Shown here piece by piece: positions 1 to 6,924 of a stretch of 9,608 nt of DNA. The position numbers were made by a program, and so were the translations under genes. The notes under the pieces are model-generated. The model was not told the origin of the DNA. It searched no databases and saw only the letters and a program-made list of their open reading frames with translations. The stretch is from Prosthecobacter sp. (GTDB lineage Bacteria > Verrucomicrobiota > Verrucomicrobiia > Verrucomicrobiales > Verrucomicrobiaceae): assembly GCA_025869455.1 (NCBI GenBank), contig JAOZVT010000584.1, positions 1 through 9,608 on the forward strand, read 5' to 3'. Position 1 is the stretch's first letter, and each line of letters opens with the position of its first letter.

Positions 1-183
1 ACGGCGACCGCCAGAGCGCTGTAGCTGCACGGTCCCATCCGACTCCTCCGAAAAACCCGCCGTCGGGTGGTAGCCGTAGTCGAAGCGCCCCTCCATGGTG
101 CGCGTGAAGCAGAAGCGCGTGACCAGCTCTGCACCCACGAGGATGACGATGAACAAAAGAAAACTGCGGGTGATAGCGCGCAT
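1..183 (-). CDS. Membrane-anchored protein, N-terminal part (possible SGNH-type partner of the MBOAT)
   Basis: An open frame runs leftwards from an ATG at 183-181 off the window edge, giving 61 codons. Its ATG overlaps the TGA of the upstream acyltransferase gene (TGATG), a classic translational-coupling arrangement. The visible protein starts MRAITRSFLLFIVILVGAEL, a short basic n-region followed by a hydrophobic stretch of about 12-14 residues, so it is a signal peptide or single membrane anchor. Next comes a segment containing YGYHPTAGF and then VQLQRSGGRR. AlgI-type MBOAT genes are commonly followed by a membrane-anchored SGNH/GDSL or AlgX/DltD-like protein that completes O-acetyl transfer outside the membrane, and this N-terminus fits that layout. 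No catalytic GDS or GxSxT block is inside the window, so the function is inferred from position only. The gene itself is fairly secure because of the coupling and uninterrupted frame. Confidence 0.6.
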   Translation of the reverse strand, partial: MRAITRSFLLFIVILVGAELVTRFCFTRTMEGRFDYGYHPTAGFSEESDGTVQLQRSGGRR

Positions 184-1754
184 CAGAACTGGAAATAGAT
201 GAACTCTTGTTCCGTGGAAATGGAACTGACGAAGGCGACGAATAGCAGGAAGAAAACACAACCACGCAGCCACCAAGGCAGATGGATCATGTCCGCTTCA
301 TCCCGTGGTTTTAGGGTGGCGAGTTGCAGCATGAGCAGCGGCACGATGTGCAGGACCAGCCAGAGGGCAGGTTTCAGCCATTCCTCCCCAGGTGTCCAGT
401 CAGTCAGCGCATGCAACCACACGCCTAGCTGCGTCATGGTCTGGGCGCGGAAGATGGCCCACCCGAATAAGGTTAAACCAAACATGAGAGCGGTAGCGAT
501 GGCACGTTTGCCAGCCGTGGTGGCTTGTTCCAGCTTACCCAAACCCGGGATCAAACGATAAAGCGTCAGCAACGCTGCGTGATAGGCACCCCAGAGGACG
601 AAGGTCCAACTGGCTCCATGCCAGAGACCCGCCAGTACCATGGTGATCCACAGATTGACCACCGTCCGCAGAGCGCCCACGCGATTGCCGCCTAACGGAA
701 TGTACACGTAATCACGGAACCAACTGGAAAGCGTGATGTGCCATCTTTGCCAGAAATCCGAAGGCCCCGTGGCCAGATACGGAAAGCGGAAATTCATGCT
801 CAGATGAATGCCTAGCAGCCGCGCGGAGCCGCGTGCGAGATCGGTGTAACCTGAGAAGTCACCATAAATCTGGAAGGCAAAAGCCACGATGCCTAGCAAG
901 GCCCAGGGGGCATTCGGAGTGGCACCGGGATTGAAAACAAAGTTGGCAATCAAGGCGCAGTTGTCTGCCACGAAGATCTTTTTAAAGGCCCCGATCAGCA
1001 GCAAGCGCAGTCCTGCATGGAGGTGACTCCACTCCCAAACGGCCGCCGTGGTGAATTGCGGCATGAACTTGGCCGGACGCTCAATCGGCCCTGCGACTAG
1101 CTGCGGGAAAAAGGACAGGTAAGCCGCAAAGGTCAACAGGTCTGGGGCGGGCTGAACTTTGCCTTTATACACATCCACCGCATACGCCACGGACTGGAAA
1201 GTGTAGAAGGATACGGCCACCGGGAGGATGATGTTGGGCAGGGTCCAGCCAGGATTAATCCCCGCCACCCCGAGGAGCGAAACGAGGCTGTCAGCAAAGA
1301 AGCCAAAATACTTGAAGAACCCCAGCACGGCCAAATTCGTCAAGACGCTCAGCCACATGAAGCCGCGTCTTCTCTGCTCATGAGTCCAGGTCCAGATCCA
1401 TTCATGCACGGGCACAAAGAGGAGAGGAAAGACAGCCGCCACGACCAAACTCGTTTGACTGATGCTGACATGTCCCTGGCCAAACCAGGCACAGCCCGCC
1501 AGCCAAGCAAGTGGCGTGAGCGTGGTGGCAATGATCTTCAGCCGCCCCTCACGTGCGCCCACCAGGGATCTGGCGCAGAAGTAATCAATCCCGGTCGAGG
1601 CCATGAGCAGCGCTAAAAAGCGCAGATCCCACATCCCATAAAAAAAGTAGCTGGCCAGCAAGAGCAGCCCCATGCGCCCGAGCCTGGGCAGAGGCCAGTA
1701 GAGCAGAACGACGAGAGGTAGAAAAAGGGCGTATTGCCAGGAGGTGAAGGACAT
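183..1754 (-). CDS. MBOAT-family O-acyltransferase (AlgI-like)
   Basis: A 523-residue polytopic membrane protein of the membrane-bound O-acyltransferase family, closest in style to alginate O-acetyltransferase AlgI and DltB/PatA-type enzymes. These pass acyl groups across the cytoplasmic membrane onto extracellular polysaccharide, peptidoglycan or teichoic acid. Visible family signatures are FFPQLVAGPIERP (about 215-227), IYGDFSGYTDLARG (about 296-309), PSDFWQRWHITLSSW (about 331-345), then YIPLGGNR (351-358) and AGLWHGASW (375-383). His379 in GLWHG matches the catalytic histidine of the family, and His339 in RWHITLS is the second conserved histidine. Hydrophobic segments cover most of the chain; length is normal for AlgI relatives (about 460-530). 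The start ATG lies 3 nt after the stop of the P-loop gene, with a weak GGCGGA upstream inside that gene. The overlapping downstream gene begins in its stop codon. The substrate cannot be told from sequence; AlgI identity is by family only. Confidence 0.94.
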   Translation of the reverse strand: MSFTSWQYALFLPLVVLLYWPLPRLGRMGLLLLASYFFYGMWDLRFLALLMASTGIDYFCARSLVGAREGRLKIIATTLTPLAWLAGCAWFGQGHVSISQTSLVVAAVFPLLFVPVHEWIWTWTHEQRRRGFMWLSVLTNLAVLGFFKYFGFFADSLVSLLGVAGINPGWTLPNIILPVAVSFYTFQSVAYAVDVYKGKVQPAPDLLTFAAYLSFFPQLVAGPIERPAKFMPQFTTAAVWEWSHLHAGLRLLLIGAFKKIFVADNCALIANFVFNPGATPNAPWALLGIVAFAFQIYGDFSGYTDLARGSARLLGIHLSMNFRFPYLATGPSDFWQRWHITLSSWFRDYVYIPLGGNRVGALRTVVNLWITMVLAGLWHGASWTFVLWGAYHAALLTLYRLIPGLGKLEQATTAGKRAIATALMFGLTLFGWAIFRAQTMTQLGVWLHALTDWTPGEEWLKPALWLVLHIVPLLMLQLATLKPRDEADMIHLPWWLRGCVFFLLFVAFVSSISTEQEFIYFQF

Positions 1755-1757
1755 GTG

Positions 1758-2396
1758 TTAGCAGTCCGCCACGCGCGAAGCCCAATTCACCATGTGGAAT
1801 CCTGCTTCAATAAAAATCGAAGCCACGGCCAAGGCGGTCTGGGCACCCGCTTGCGGAGCGCGATCATGGGACGCGACGAGGCATAAGTCAAAGACATGAT
1901 CGGCAGGAATGACCACATCATCAGGTGAATTGAGCGTGCAGTTGAATCTCGCTTCCCCGTCCAACTCCCGTTTGATCAAGCGTTGCTTTCTCTCTTCATC
2001 CGGGCAGCGGAGATGCAGCACCACGTCACAACGTTCCACCCGCAGCTGGGGTTTGGTGTTCACATACACCACCAGTTTCTTGTTTTTTAGATACTGGTCA
2101 AAGGGGCTTAGATTGTCCTGGATGCCAGCCTTGCTTTTGATACGCCTCTTGAAGAGTCCAAAAAAAGGTATCGACAACACACCGTCATCAATGACACCGA
2201 TCTTCCTGGGGGGGATTCCCACTAGGCCTTTTTTACGGATCTGTTTGCCCAGGGTGGACTTGCCCGCGCCCGGCTTTCCTGTCACACAAAGAAGAACGCG
2301 CCCTTTGCCCTGGATGATCCGTTCAATGACCTGCCCCAAAGTCCGCTCCCAGCTAGCTGGCGTGAGTTTGGCGGAGGAGGAAATCTCAGAAGTCAT
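1758..2396 (-). CDS. P-loop NTPase / small-molecule kinase-like protein
   Basis: A soluble 212-residue protein with a clear nucleotide-binding P-loop, VTGKPGAGKST (residues 38-48, Lys46 and Ser47), on a predicted beta strand (RVLLCV). A Walker B-like strand VIDDGVL follows at 68-74, closer to the P-loop than in most AAA ATPases, as in small kinases. The segment RCPDEERKQRLIKRE (130-144) is arginine- and lysine-rich and resembles the mobile LID region of adenylate- or shikimate-type kinases. The length suits that group (170-230 residues). It is the first gene of the minus-strand operon, 3 nt before the MBOAT acyltransferase, which suggests a shared pathway, perhaps cell-surface glycan modification; that is inference. 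I do not recognise an exact family. Adenylylsulfate-kinase-like, gluconate-kinase-like or a glycan-specific kinase all remain possible. The start ATG has no strong Shine-Dalgarno sequence, but the frame has no better alternative before the P-loop. Confidence 0.85.
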   Translation of the reverse strand: MTSEISSSAKLTPASWERTLGQVIERIIQGKGRVLLCVTGKPGAGKSTLGKQIRKKGLVGIPPRKIGVIDDGVLSIPFFGLFKRRIKSKAGIQDNLSPFDQYLKNKKLVVYVNTKPQLRVERCDVVLHLRCPDEERKQRLIKRELDGEARFNCTLNSPDDVVIPADHVFDLCLVASHDRAPQAGAQTALAVASIFIEAGFHMVNWASRVADC

Positions 2397-2534
2397 GTGA
2401 ATTTTTTGTCATAATTGAGAGAGATTTCAAGGGAGGATTGTCTCCTTTAGCCACTCGTAAGGGATTTGAATGATGGGCCGGACGCACACTTTTCGTTCGC
2501 ACCTGAGCCTGAGACCGCTATTCTCACGGCCCTT

Positions 2535-3650
2535 ATGCTCCAAGCTGGAATCGTCGGCCTGCCAAACGTAGGCAAATCTACTCTCTTCAATGCTGTCACC
2601 CGTACTCGCAAGGCGGAGGCAGCTAACTACCCCTTTTGCACCATCGAGCCCAACCAGGGAGTCGTGGTGGTACCGGATGAACGCCTAGCGGTGCTTTCCA
2701 AGATCAGCGGTTCACATAAACTCGTCCCTGCAGCCATCGAGTTCGTGGACATTGCCGGTCTGGTCAAAGGGGCCAGCCAGGGGGAAGGCTTGGGCAATAA
2801 ATTCCTCAGTCACATCCGTGAGGTGGATGCCATCGTCCACGTGGTCCGCTGCTTTGAGGGTGGGGACATCACGCATGTGGATGGTAGCGTGGACCCGATT
2901 CGCGACATCGAAGTGATCAATACGGAGCTTATCCTGGCGGACATGGACAGTGTCACCAAGCGCAAAAACCGCACTGAAAAGGATGCGAAGCGCGGTATCA
3001 AGGAAGCTCAGGCTGAAAATGCTCTTTGTGAAAAGCTGATGACTCACCTGGATGCCATGAAGCCAGCCGTGACGCTGGAGCTGAATGACGAAGAGAAGAA
3101 GCTCCTCAAGTCCTTCTTCCTGCTCAGCGGCAAGCCTTGCATCTATGCCTGCAATGTGGCCGAAGATGAACTGGCCTCTGCCTCCAAAGCCCCTGACAAG
3201 CACCCGCAGGTGTCCAAAGTGCGCGAGTACGTGAAGCATGCCCATGCTGCCAGCGCCTGCGTGGTCAGTGCCGCCATTGAAAGCGAACTCGGTGAATTGC
3301 CGGAAGAAGACGCTAAAGCTTACCTGGCCGATCTGGGCGTGGAAGACAGCGGCGTGAACCTCCTCATCAAGAGCGTTTATTCTCTCCTGGGTCTGCAAAC
3401 TTACCTCACCACCGGTGAAAAAGAAACCCGTGCCTGGACCATTACCAAAGGCATGAAAGCCCCCCAAGCTGCGGGTGTGATTCATGGCGACTTTGAGCGC
3501 GGTTTCATCGCGGCTCAGATCGTTCATTTTGACGACCTCGTGACCCTAGGTTCTGAAGCCAAGGCCCGCGAAGCAGGCAAGCTCCGCATCGAAGGCAAAG
3601 AATACGTCATGCGCGACGGAGACGTCGTCGAGTGGCGTTTCAACGTCTGA
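2535..3650 (+). CDS. ychF: Redox-regulated ATPase YchF (Obg-family, OLA1 homologue)
   Basis: A near-universal Obg-related P-loop protein that binds ribosomes, prefers ATP over GTP and is linked to stress responses and translation quality. From ATG 2535 it has 371 residues, close to the ~363 of E. coli YchF, and begins MLQAGIVGLPNVGKST, aligning with the family N-terminus. The G1 P-loop is at 8-16 (Lys14, Ser15). NYPFCTIEPNQG (about 31-42) is the hallmark segment after G1. DIAGLVKGAS (72-81) is G3, and NVAE (207-210) stands in place of the NKxD of true GTPases, explaining ATP preference. A coiled alpha-helical insert follows G3, and a TGS domain runs from about 285 to the end, closing with RDGDVVEWRFNV. 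The frame extends upstream to a TTG at 2466, but those 23 residues have no family match, so 2535 is preferred despite a poor Shine-Dalgarno. Transcribed alone, divergent from the MBOAT operon and convergent with rnr. Confidence 0.97.
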   Translation: MLQAGIVGLPNVGKSTLFNAVTRTRKAEAANYPFCTIEPNQGVVVVPDERLAVLSKISGSHKLVPAAIEFVDIAGLVKGASQGEGLGNKFLSHIREVDAIVHVVRCFEGGDITHVDGSVDPIRDIEVINTELILADMDSVTKRKNRTEKDAKRGIKEAQAENALCEKLMTHLDAMKPAVTLELNDEEKKLLKSFFLLSGKPCIYACNVAEDELASASKAPDKHPQVSKVREYVKHAHAASACVVSAAIESELGELPEEDAKAYLADLGVEDSGVNLLIKSVYSLLGLQTYLTTGEKETRAWTITKGMKAPQAAGVIHGDFERGFIAAQIVHFDDLVTLGSEAKAREAGKLRIEGKEYVMRDGDVVEWRFNV

Positions 3651-3677
3651 GTTTGAGGCTCAGCCTGGGCTTTGTTG

Positions 3678-3733
3678 TCACGCCCCTTTGGGACTGAGGC
3701 AGATCCAAAGAGGCGTGAAACGCGGGTGTTTTT
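3678..3733 (+). terminator. Candidate terminator after ychF
   Basis: A 14-bp stem with one mismatch pairs 3678-3691 (TCACGCCCCTTTGG) with 3705-3718 (CCAAAGAGGCGTGA) around a 13-nt loop, starting 27 nt after the ychF stop. A run of five T follows at 3729-3733. The stem is strong, but the T run sits about 10 nt beyond it rather than directly after, so this is not a textbook intrinsic terminator. It may still end ychF transcription or protect the mRNA 3' end. Confidence 0.45.
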
Positions 3734-3757
3734 CTAGCTGATATTTTCGTCTCCTCA

Positions 3758-3789
3758 GTTAGGCAAGTGGTGGTCACACCATGCCTAAC
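3758..3789. repeat. Stem-loop in the ychF-rnr convergent gap
   Basis: An inverted repeat: GTTAGGC (3758-3764) pairs with GCCTAAC (3783-3789), and inside it TGGTG (3768-3772) pairs with CACCA (3777-3781) around the tetraloop GTCA. An unpaired 3-nt/1-nt internal loop separates the two stems. No T run follows on either strand, so it is recorded as a structural element, not called as a terminator. Confidence 0.4.
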
Positions 3790-3836
3790 AAGAAGCTTGT
3801 AATGACAGTAGCCGTTCGTCCTGCTGCTGTGAGCGC

Positions 3837-3873
3837 AAGGTTTTTAGCAACCCGATGGATTGTCAAAAACCTT
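3837..3873 (-). terminator. Long hairpin just after rnr, possible terminator or 3'-end stabiliser
   Basis: A near-continuous palindrome 15 nt past the rnr stop codon. AAGGTTTTT (3837-3845) pairs with AAAAACCTT (3865-3873) perfectly over 9 bp. After a 2-nt mismatch, CAACCC (3848-3853) pairs with GGATTG (3857-3862), with one G-U-type pair in the RNA of the rnr strand, around the 3-nt loop GAT. The outer stem is A/T-rich and contains the T run itself; no further T tract follows on either strand. Terminator function is therefore plausible but unproven; a structural role protecting the 3' end of rnr mRNA fits as well. Confidence 0.45.
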
Positions 3874-3888
3874 TCACGAGACCCGAGC

Positions 3889-6420
3889 TTAGGAGCCCTT
3901 CTTTTTAGCTTCGCTGGGGGCTTTGGCTTTGCGGGATTTGGTCATCATTTGGAACCACCGTTTAGGCTTCTCTCCGGTCTCTGGAGCTGCTTTGGCTTCA
4001 GGCTTCCGGGTAGGTTTGGGGGTGGTCTTGTGAGATGGAATCTCTTCCGAAGGTTGCTTCCCTTTTTTCTTAGCGGGCGCTTTGTCTTGGCTGAATGATT
4101 CTCCAGAGCGTGGGGCAGACTTCTTGGCGGCCCGTTTGCCCGGACGCTTGTCACGACGCGGCTCTTCCTGATGAGATTCCGCCACGCTGGCATGCTGGGC
4201 TTTGCCGCGCCAGGCAGCTTCTTTCCGGGAGGAGGGCGCTTCAATGCGCGGTCCCTTGCTACGACGTGGGGCCTCTTCTTGTGACTCAGCAAAGCGGGAA
4301 GACCGCGCTTTGGCCGGGGCCAGTTTGAAGTCCACCTGCTTTTTAAAGCGGTCCAATTTGTAGATCTGCACGGTCACGCGATCCCCAAGCTTGATGACCT
4401 TGTGCGTGTGACGGCCCACGAGGTGATTCCGAGTCGGTTCCAAAATGTAGAAGTCATCTTGGATGGAGGACAATGGCACCACTCCACTGAGGCCCAGATC
4501 CGGTACATCCACAAAGAAACCGAAGTTCCGCGTGTCGGTGACGAGGGCCGCATAGGGAGTCGGGTTGCCAGATTCGAGCTGGGCTTCGAGGTAGGCGTAA
4601 AGCTTGACCTCTTTGCTATCACGCTCTGCATCGGCCGAGTTTTTCTCGGTCTCGGTGATGTGTTCAGCGATCTGTTTGAGCCCTGCTATGGGAGCTTCCG
4701 CTTTGTCAAAAAGCACCCGATGAATCACCAAATCTGCGTAACGCCGAATCGGTGAGGTGAAGTGCGCGTACTTCGTTTTGGCCAGACCGTAATGGCCCAG
4801 TGGCTCCACGGCATAACGAGCCCGCATGAGGGAACGCAGGAAGCCGATCTTCAAGGCCTGCCCGATGGCAAGTGTGCCGAGTTTTGCCAGCAGCTTCTGC
4901 ACTTCTGGGCGGTGCGTGAGGTCTCCGCAAGGAATGCGGTGACTGAGGACATCCTCACGGTAATCCTGAAGCTTTTTATCCTTCGGCGATTCGTGGATAC
5001 GATAGACAGCGGGGCGATTCCGCTTCATCAAATCTCCAGCGACGGCTTCATTGGCCAGCAGCATGTATTCCTCGATGAGCTGATGTGAAACGTCGTTCTC
5101 AATGCGCTCGATCCGCAGCACGCGGCCCTGGTCATCCAGGCGGATTTTGTTCTCTGGAAAGTCCAGGTCTAACGAACCATTGTCAAAGCGGGCCTTGCGA
5201 ATGAGCTGCGCCATCTCATGCGCGTCATGCAGCATGGATTCGATCTCTCCCACGGGTTTGCGCTGGATCACGGCAAACGCTTCCTTGTAGGTGAAGCGGC
5301 GCTTGGAGCGGATCACGGCCGAGTAAAATTTACACGAGATGACGGCTCCCGTTTTGCTCAGCAAAAATTCCGTACATTTGGTTAAACGGTCCACGTCCGG
5401 CTTCAGTGAGCAAAGCTCATTGCTCAAAGCCTCTGGCAGCATGGGAATGACGCGATCCACCAGGTAAGTGGAGTTCCCGCGTTTCCGGGCTTCCTTATCC
5501 AAGGGGCTGCCAGGACGCACGTAATGGGAAACATCGGCGATGTGAACCCACACCTTCCATTTATCTCCCGGGGCTGGCTCAATGCAGATAGCATCATCAA
5601 AGTCACGCGCATCATCTGGGTCAATGGTGATCACGTTATGACTGCGGCAGTCCACACGCCCGGCGCATTCTTCAGCACTCGGCTGATTGTCTGGGCGCGA
5701 CTTGGCAATGGTGTTGGCTTCTGCCAGGACTTCCTTCGGGAAATGCAGGGGCAGGGCGTAGTTCCGCAGCACCGAGAGCATGTCCACACCTTCCGCGTCT
5801 GGGGCTCCCAGGACTTCGATCACTTCACCCTCAGGCGGTGTTTGGCGGTTTTCCCAGTTGGTGAGTTCCACCACGACTTTGTCCCCCATATTGGCCTGAC
5901 GCCCGACATCGCGTGGCGGTGGCACAAAGATGTTTTGAGGGATGCGTGGATCATCTGGCACCACATAGAGGATTTGTTTGCTGCTGCGCAGGGTGCCGAC
6001 AAAGGTCATGCGTCTGCGTTCCAGGATGCGCACCACGGCACCGGACTGATTCTCTGGCGTGCCATGGCGTAGGCCTGTGGCCCGGACATCGCGCCGGACC
6101 AGCACGCGGTCCCCATTGAGGGCGGTGGAGGTAGCGCTTTCAGCGATGCTGATTTCAGCAAGGCCAGCTTCATCTGGCTGCACAAACCCACGTCCACCGC
6201 GAGTGATCTGGATCACGCCTGGGACGAGGTCGGCCTCGCGAGATTCAATGTAGCGGTTGCCTTTGGTGCGTACGATCAGGCCTTTTTTCACCAGATCTGC
6301 CAGCACGGCTTGCAATTCTTGTTGTTGGGAAGGCTTCAGCCGGAAATGGCGGATCAGCTCGGGGACATTCGATGGCGTGTAGTCGGCCAATCCGAGCAAT
6401 TTCAGAATTTTTGATTCCAT
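3889..6420 (-). CDS. rnr: Ribonuclease R (RNase II/RNB family 3'-5' exoribonuclease)
   Basis: An 843-residue processive 3'-5' exoribonuclease that degrades structured RNA, including rRNA and damaged mRNA. Domains in order: an N-terminal winged-helix-like region (about 1-60), cold-shock RNA-binding domains (about 63-210, beginning LVPGVIQITRGGRGFVQPDE), the catalytic RNB domain (about 250-590), an S1 domain (about 620-702, FGFFVDVPDLGLSGVVPL) and a lysine/arginine-rich tail (703-843). The catalytic acidic cluster is IDPDDARDFDDA, with Asp267, Asp273, Asp275 and Asp276 matching the metal-binding aspartates of E. coli RNase R. The RNB signature HFTSPIRRYADLVIHR is at 553-568. The winged-helix region and basic tail separate it from RNase II. 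The ATG at 6420 gives a family-like N-terminus, but the bases directly upstream read CTCCTCCT on the coding strand, so no Shine-Dalgarno is present. The tail is about 140 residues, longer than in E. coli, and carries a degenerate internal repeat. Single-gene unit; divergent from the small membrane protein gene. Confidence 0.97.
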   Translation of the reverse strand: MESKILKLLGLADYTPSNVPELIRHFRLKPSQQQELQAVLADLVKKGLIVRTKGNRYIESREADLVPGVIQITRGGRGFVQPDEAGLAEISIAESATSTALNGDRVLVRRDVRATGLRHGTPENQSGAVVRILERRRMTFVGTLRSSKQILYVVPDDPRIPQNIFVPPPRDVGRQANMGDKVVVELTNWENRQTPPEGEVIEVLGAPDAEGVDMLSVLRNYALPLHFPKEVLAEANTIAKSRPDNQPSAEECAGRVDCRSHNVITIDPDDARDFDDAICIEPAPGDKWKVWVHIADVSHYVRPGSPLDKEARKRGNSTYLVDRVIPMLPEALSNELCSLKPDVDRLTKCTEFLLSKTGAVISCKFYSAVIRSKRRFTYKEAFAVIQRKPVGEIESMLHDAHEMAQLIRKARFDNGSLDLDFPENKIRLDDQGRVLRIERIENDVSHQLIEEYMLLANEAVAGDLMKRNRPAVYRIHESPKDKKLQDYREDVLSHRIPCGDLTHRPEVQKLLAKLGTLAIGQALKIGFLRSLMRARYAVEPLGHYGLAKTKYAHFTSPIRRYADLVIHRVLFDKAEAPIAGLKQIAEHITETEKNSADAERDSKEVKLYAYLEAQLESGNPTPYAALVTDTRNFGFFVDVPDLGLSGVVPLSSIQDDFYILEPTRNHLVGRHTHKVIKLGDRVTVQIYKLDRFKKQVDFKLAPAKARSSRFAESQEEAPRRSKGPRIEAPSSRKEAAWRGKAQHASVAESHQEEPRRDKRPGKRAAKKSAPRSGESFSQDKAPAKKKGKQPSEEIPSHKTTPKPTRKPEAKAAPETGEKPKRWFQMMTKSRKAKAPSEAKKKGS

Positions 6421-6535
6421 AGGAGGAGATTACACAGAATCTCGGCTGGGCGTCACCTTGGATTGTCGGTAACCTGCGTCCAGGGCGGAAAACTCTGCGT
6501 TTGTTATTTGAGGTATCTTACGTTTGTATCTTTGC

Positions 6536-6838
6536 ATGAACCCGAGAGGCATCCATTTCCAGTTCCAGGGCAGACGCGGGCTTCCGGCCGTGCTGCCGCT
6601 GATCTTTATGGCGATCGTCGCCATCGGTCTCATTGCATTGTTTGTCTTTGTCGGCCTCGCCATTGTTGTGGTTGGCCTGTCAGTGTCTGCCTGCGCAGCC
6701 CTTTATTTGGCTGTTCGCCGCAAGCTCACTGGCGCTACCCATCGCTCATCTCCGATCAATGATCAAGTCCATCGTGAAAATCCACCTCATGAAATGAAGG
6801 TGATCGAGGTGGAAGCGGTGAGGGTGGAGCGGGATTAA
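6536..6838 (+). CDS. Small two-helix membrane protein, function unknown
   Basis: A 100-residue hypothetical protein from ATG 6536. A longer frame from a TTG at 6524 adds only four residues and is less likely. After a short basic N-terminus (MNPRGIHFQFQGRRG) comes an unbroken hydrophobic block at about 19-62, long enough for two transmembrane helices with a tight turn. A basic stop-transfer RRKLTG follows, then a hydrophilic tail to residue 100 ending in charged residues (VIEVEAVRVERD). The two-helix hairpin plus basic flanks predicts both termini in the cytoplasm. No enzyme motif is visible. It lies divergent from rnr across a 115-nt gap and convergent with the DedA gene. There is no good Shine-Dalgarno (a GAGG lies more than 20 nt upstream), so the call rests on the strongly membrane-like composition and the intact frame. 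I do not recognise the family. Confidence 0.65.
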   Translation: MNPRGIHFQFQGRRGLPAVLPLIFMAIVAIGLIALFVFVGLAIVVVGLSVSACAALYLAVRRKLTGATHRSSPINDQVHRENPPHEMKVIEVEAVRVERD

Positions 6839-6866
6839 AGCTGCTCCCGCTAGGGGATTCTCCCCT
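6828..6866 (+). terminator. Tandem hairpins at the end of the small membrane protein gene
   Basis: Two perfect inverted repeats stand back to back. AGCGGGA (6828-6834) pairs with TCCCGCT (6845-6851) around a 10-nt loop that contains the TAA stop codon. Immediately next, AGGGGA (6852-6857) pairs with TCCCCT (6861-6866) around a 3-nt loop. Neither is followed by a T run on the plus strand. On the minus strand, the DedA message instead shows a T6 run (A6 at 6892-6897 on the plus strand) before reaching these hairpins. They may act as transcript barriers between the two convergent genes; intrinsic termination is not established. Confidence 0.35.
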
Positions 6867-6924
6867 GGATTCTCAAAAGAAAGTAAGCTGAAAAAAGCGC
6901 GTGAAGAGGCTTCCGTAGCCCGGC

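Noticed and set aside
2466..2534. A 23-residue N-terminal extension of YchF from a TTG codon
   Set aside because: The extension has no resemblance to the YchF N-terminus, whereas ATG 2535 gives the usual MxxxGIVGLPNVGKS beginning; the AAGGGA lies too close to the TTG to act as a ribosome site for it.
2397..2534. Divergent promoter pair between the P-loop gene and ychF
   Set aside because: TTGTCA and TTGAGA hexamers exist, but no matching -10 element lies at the proper spacing on either strand, so no promoter is called.
2470..2571. A 33-codon upstream reading frame (ATGATG...) overlapping the ychF start, with AAGGGA 5 nt before it
   Set aside because: The spacing looks good, but the peptide is featureless and one short frame in another phase is expected by chance; no regulatory signature supports a leader peptide.
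2712..3527. Long minus-strand open frame (271 codons) opposite ychF
   Set aside because: It lies wholly antisense to a certain conserved gene and its product is composed like a reverse-frame shadow, with no family features.
3781..4098. Plus-strand frame of 105 codons starting in the ychF-rnr gap
   Set aside because: Most of it is antisense to the basic tail of RNase R, and its ATG lies inside a hairpin arm; nothing supports it as a gene.
5524..6072. Plus-strand frame of 182 codons opposite rnr
   Set aside because: It is entirely antisense to the RNB and cold-shock coding regions of rnr and shows no recognisable protein features.
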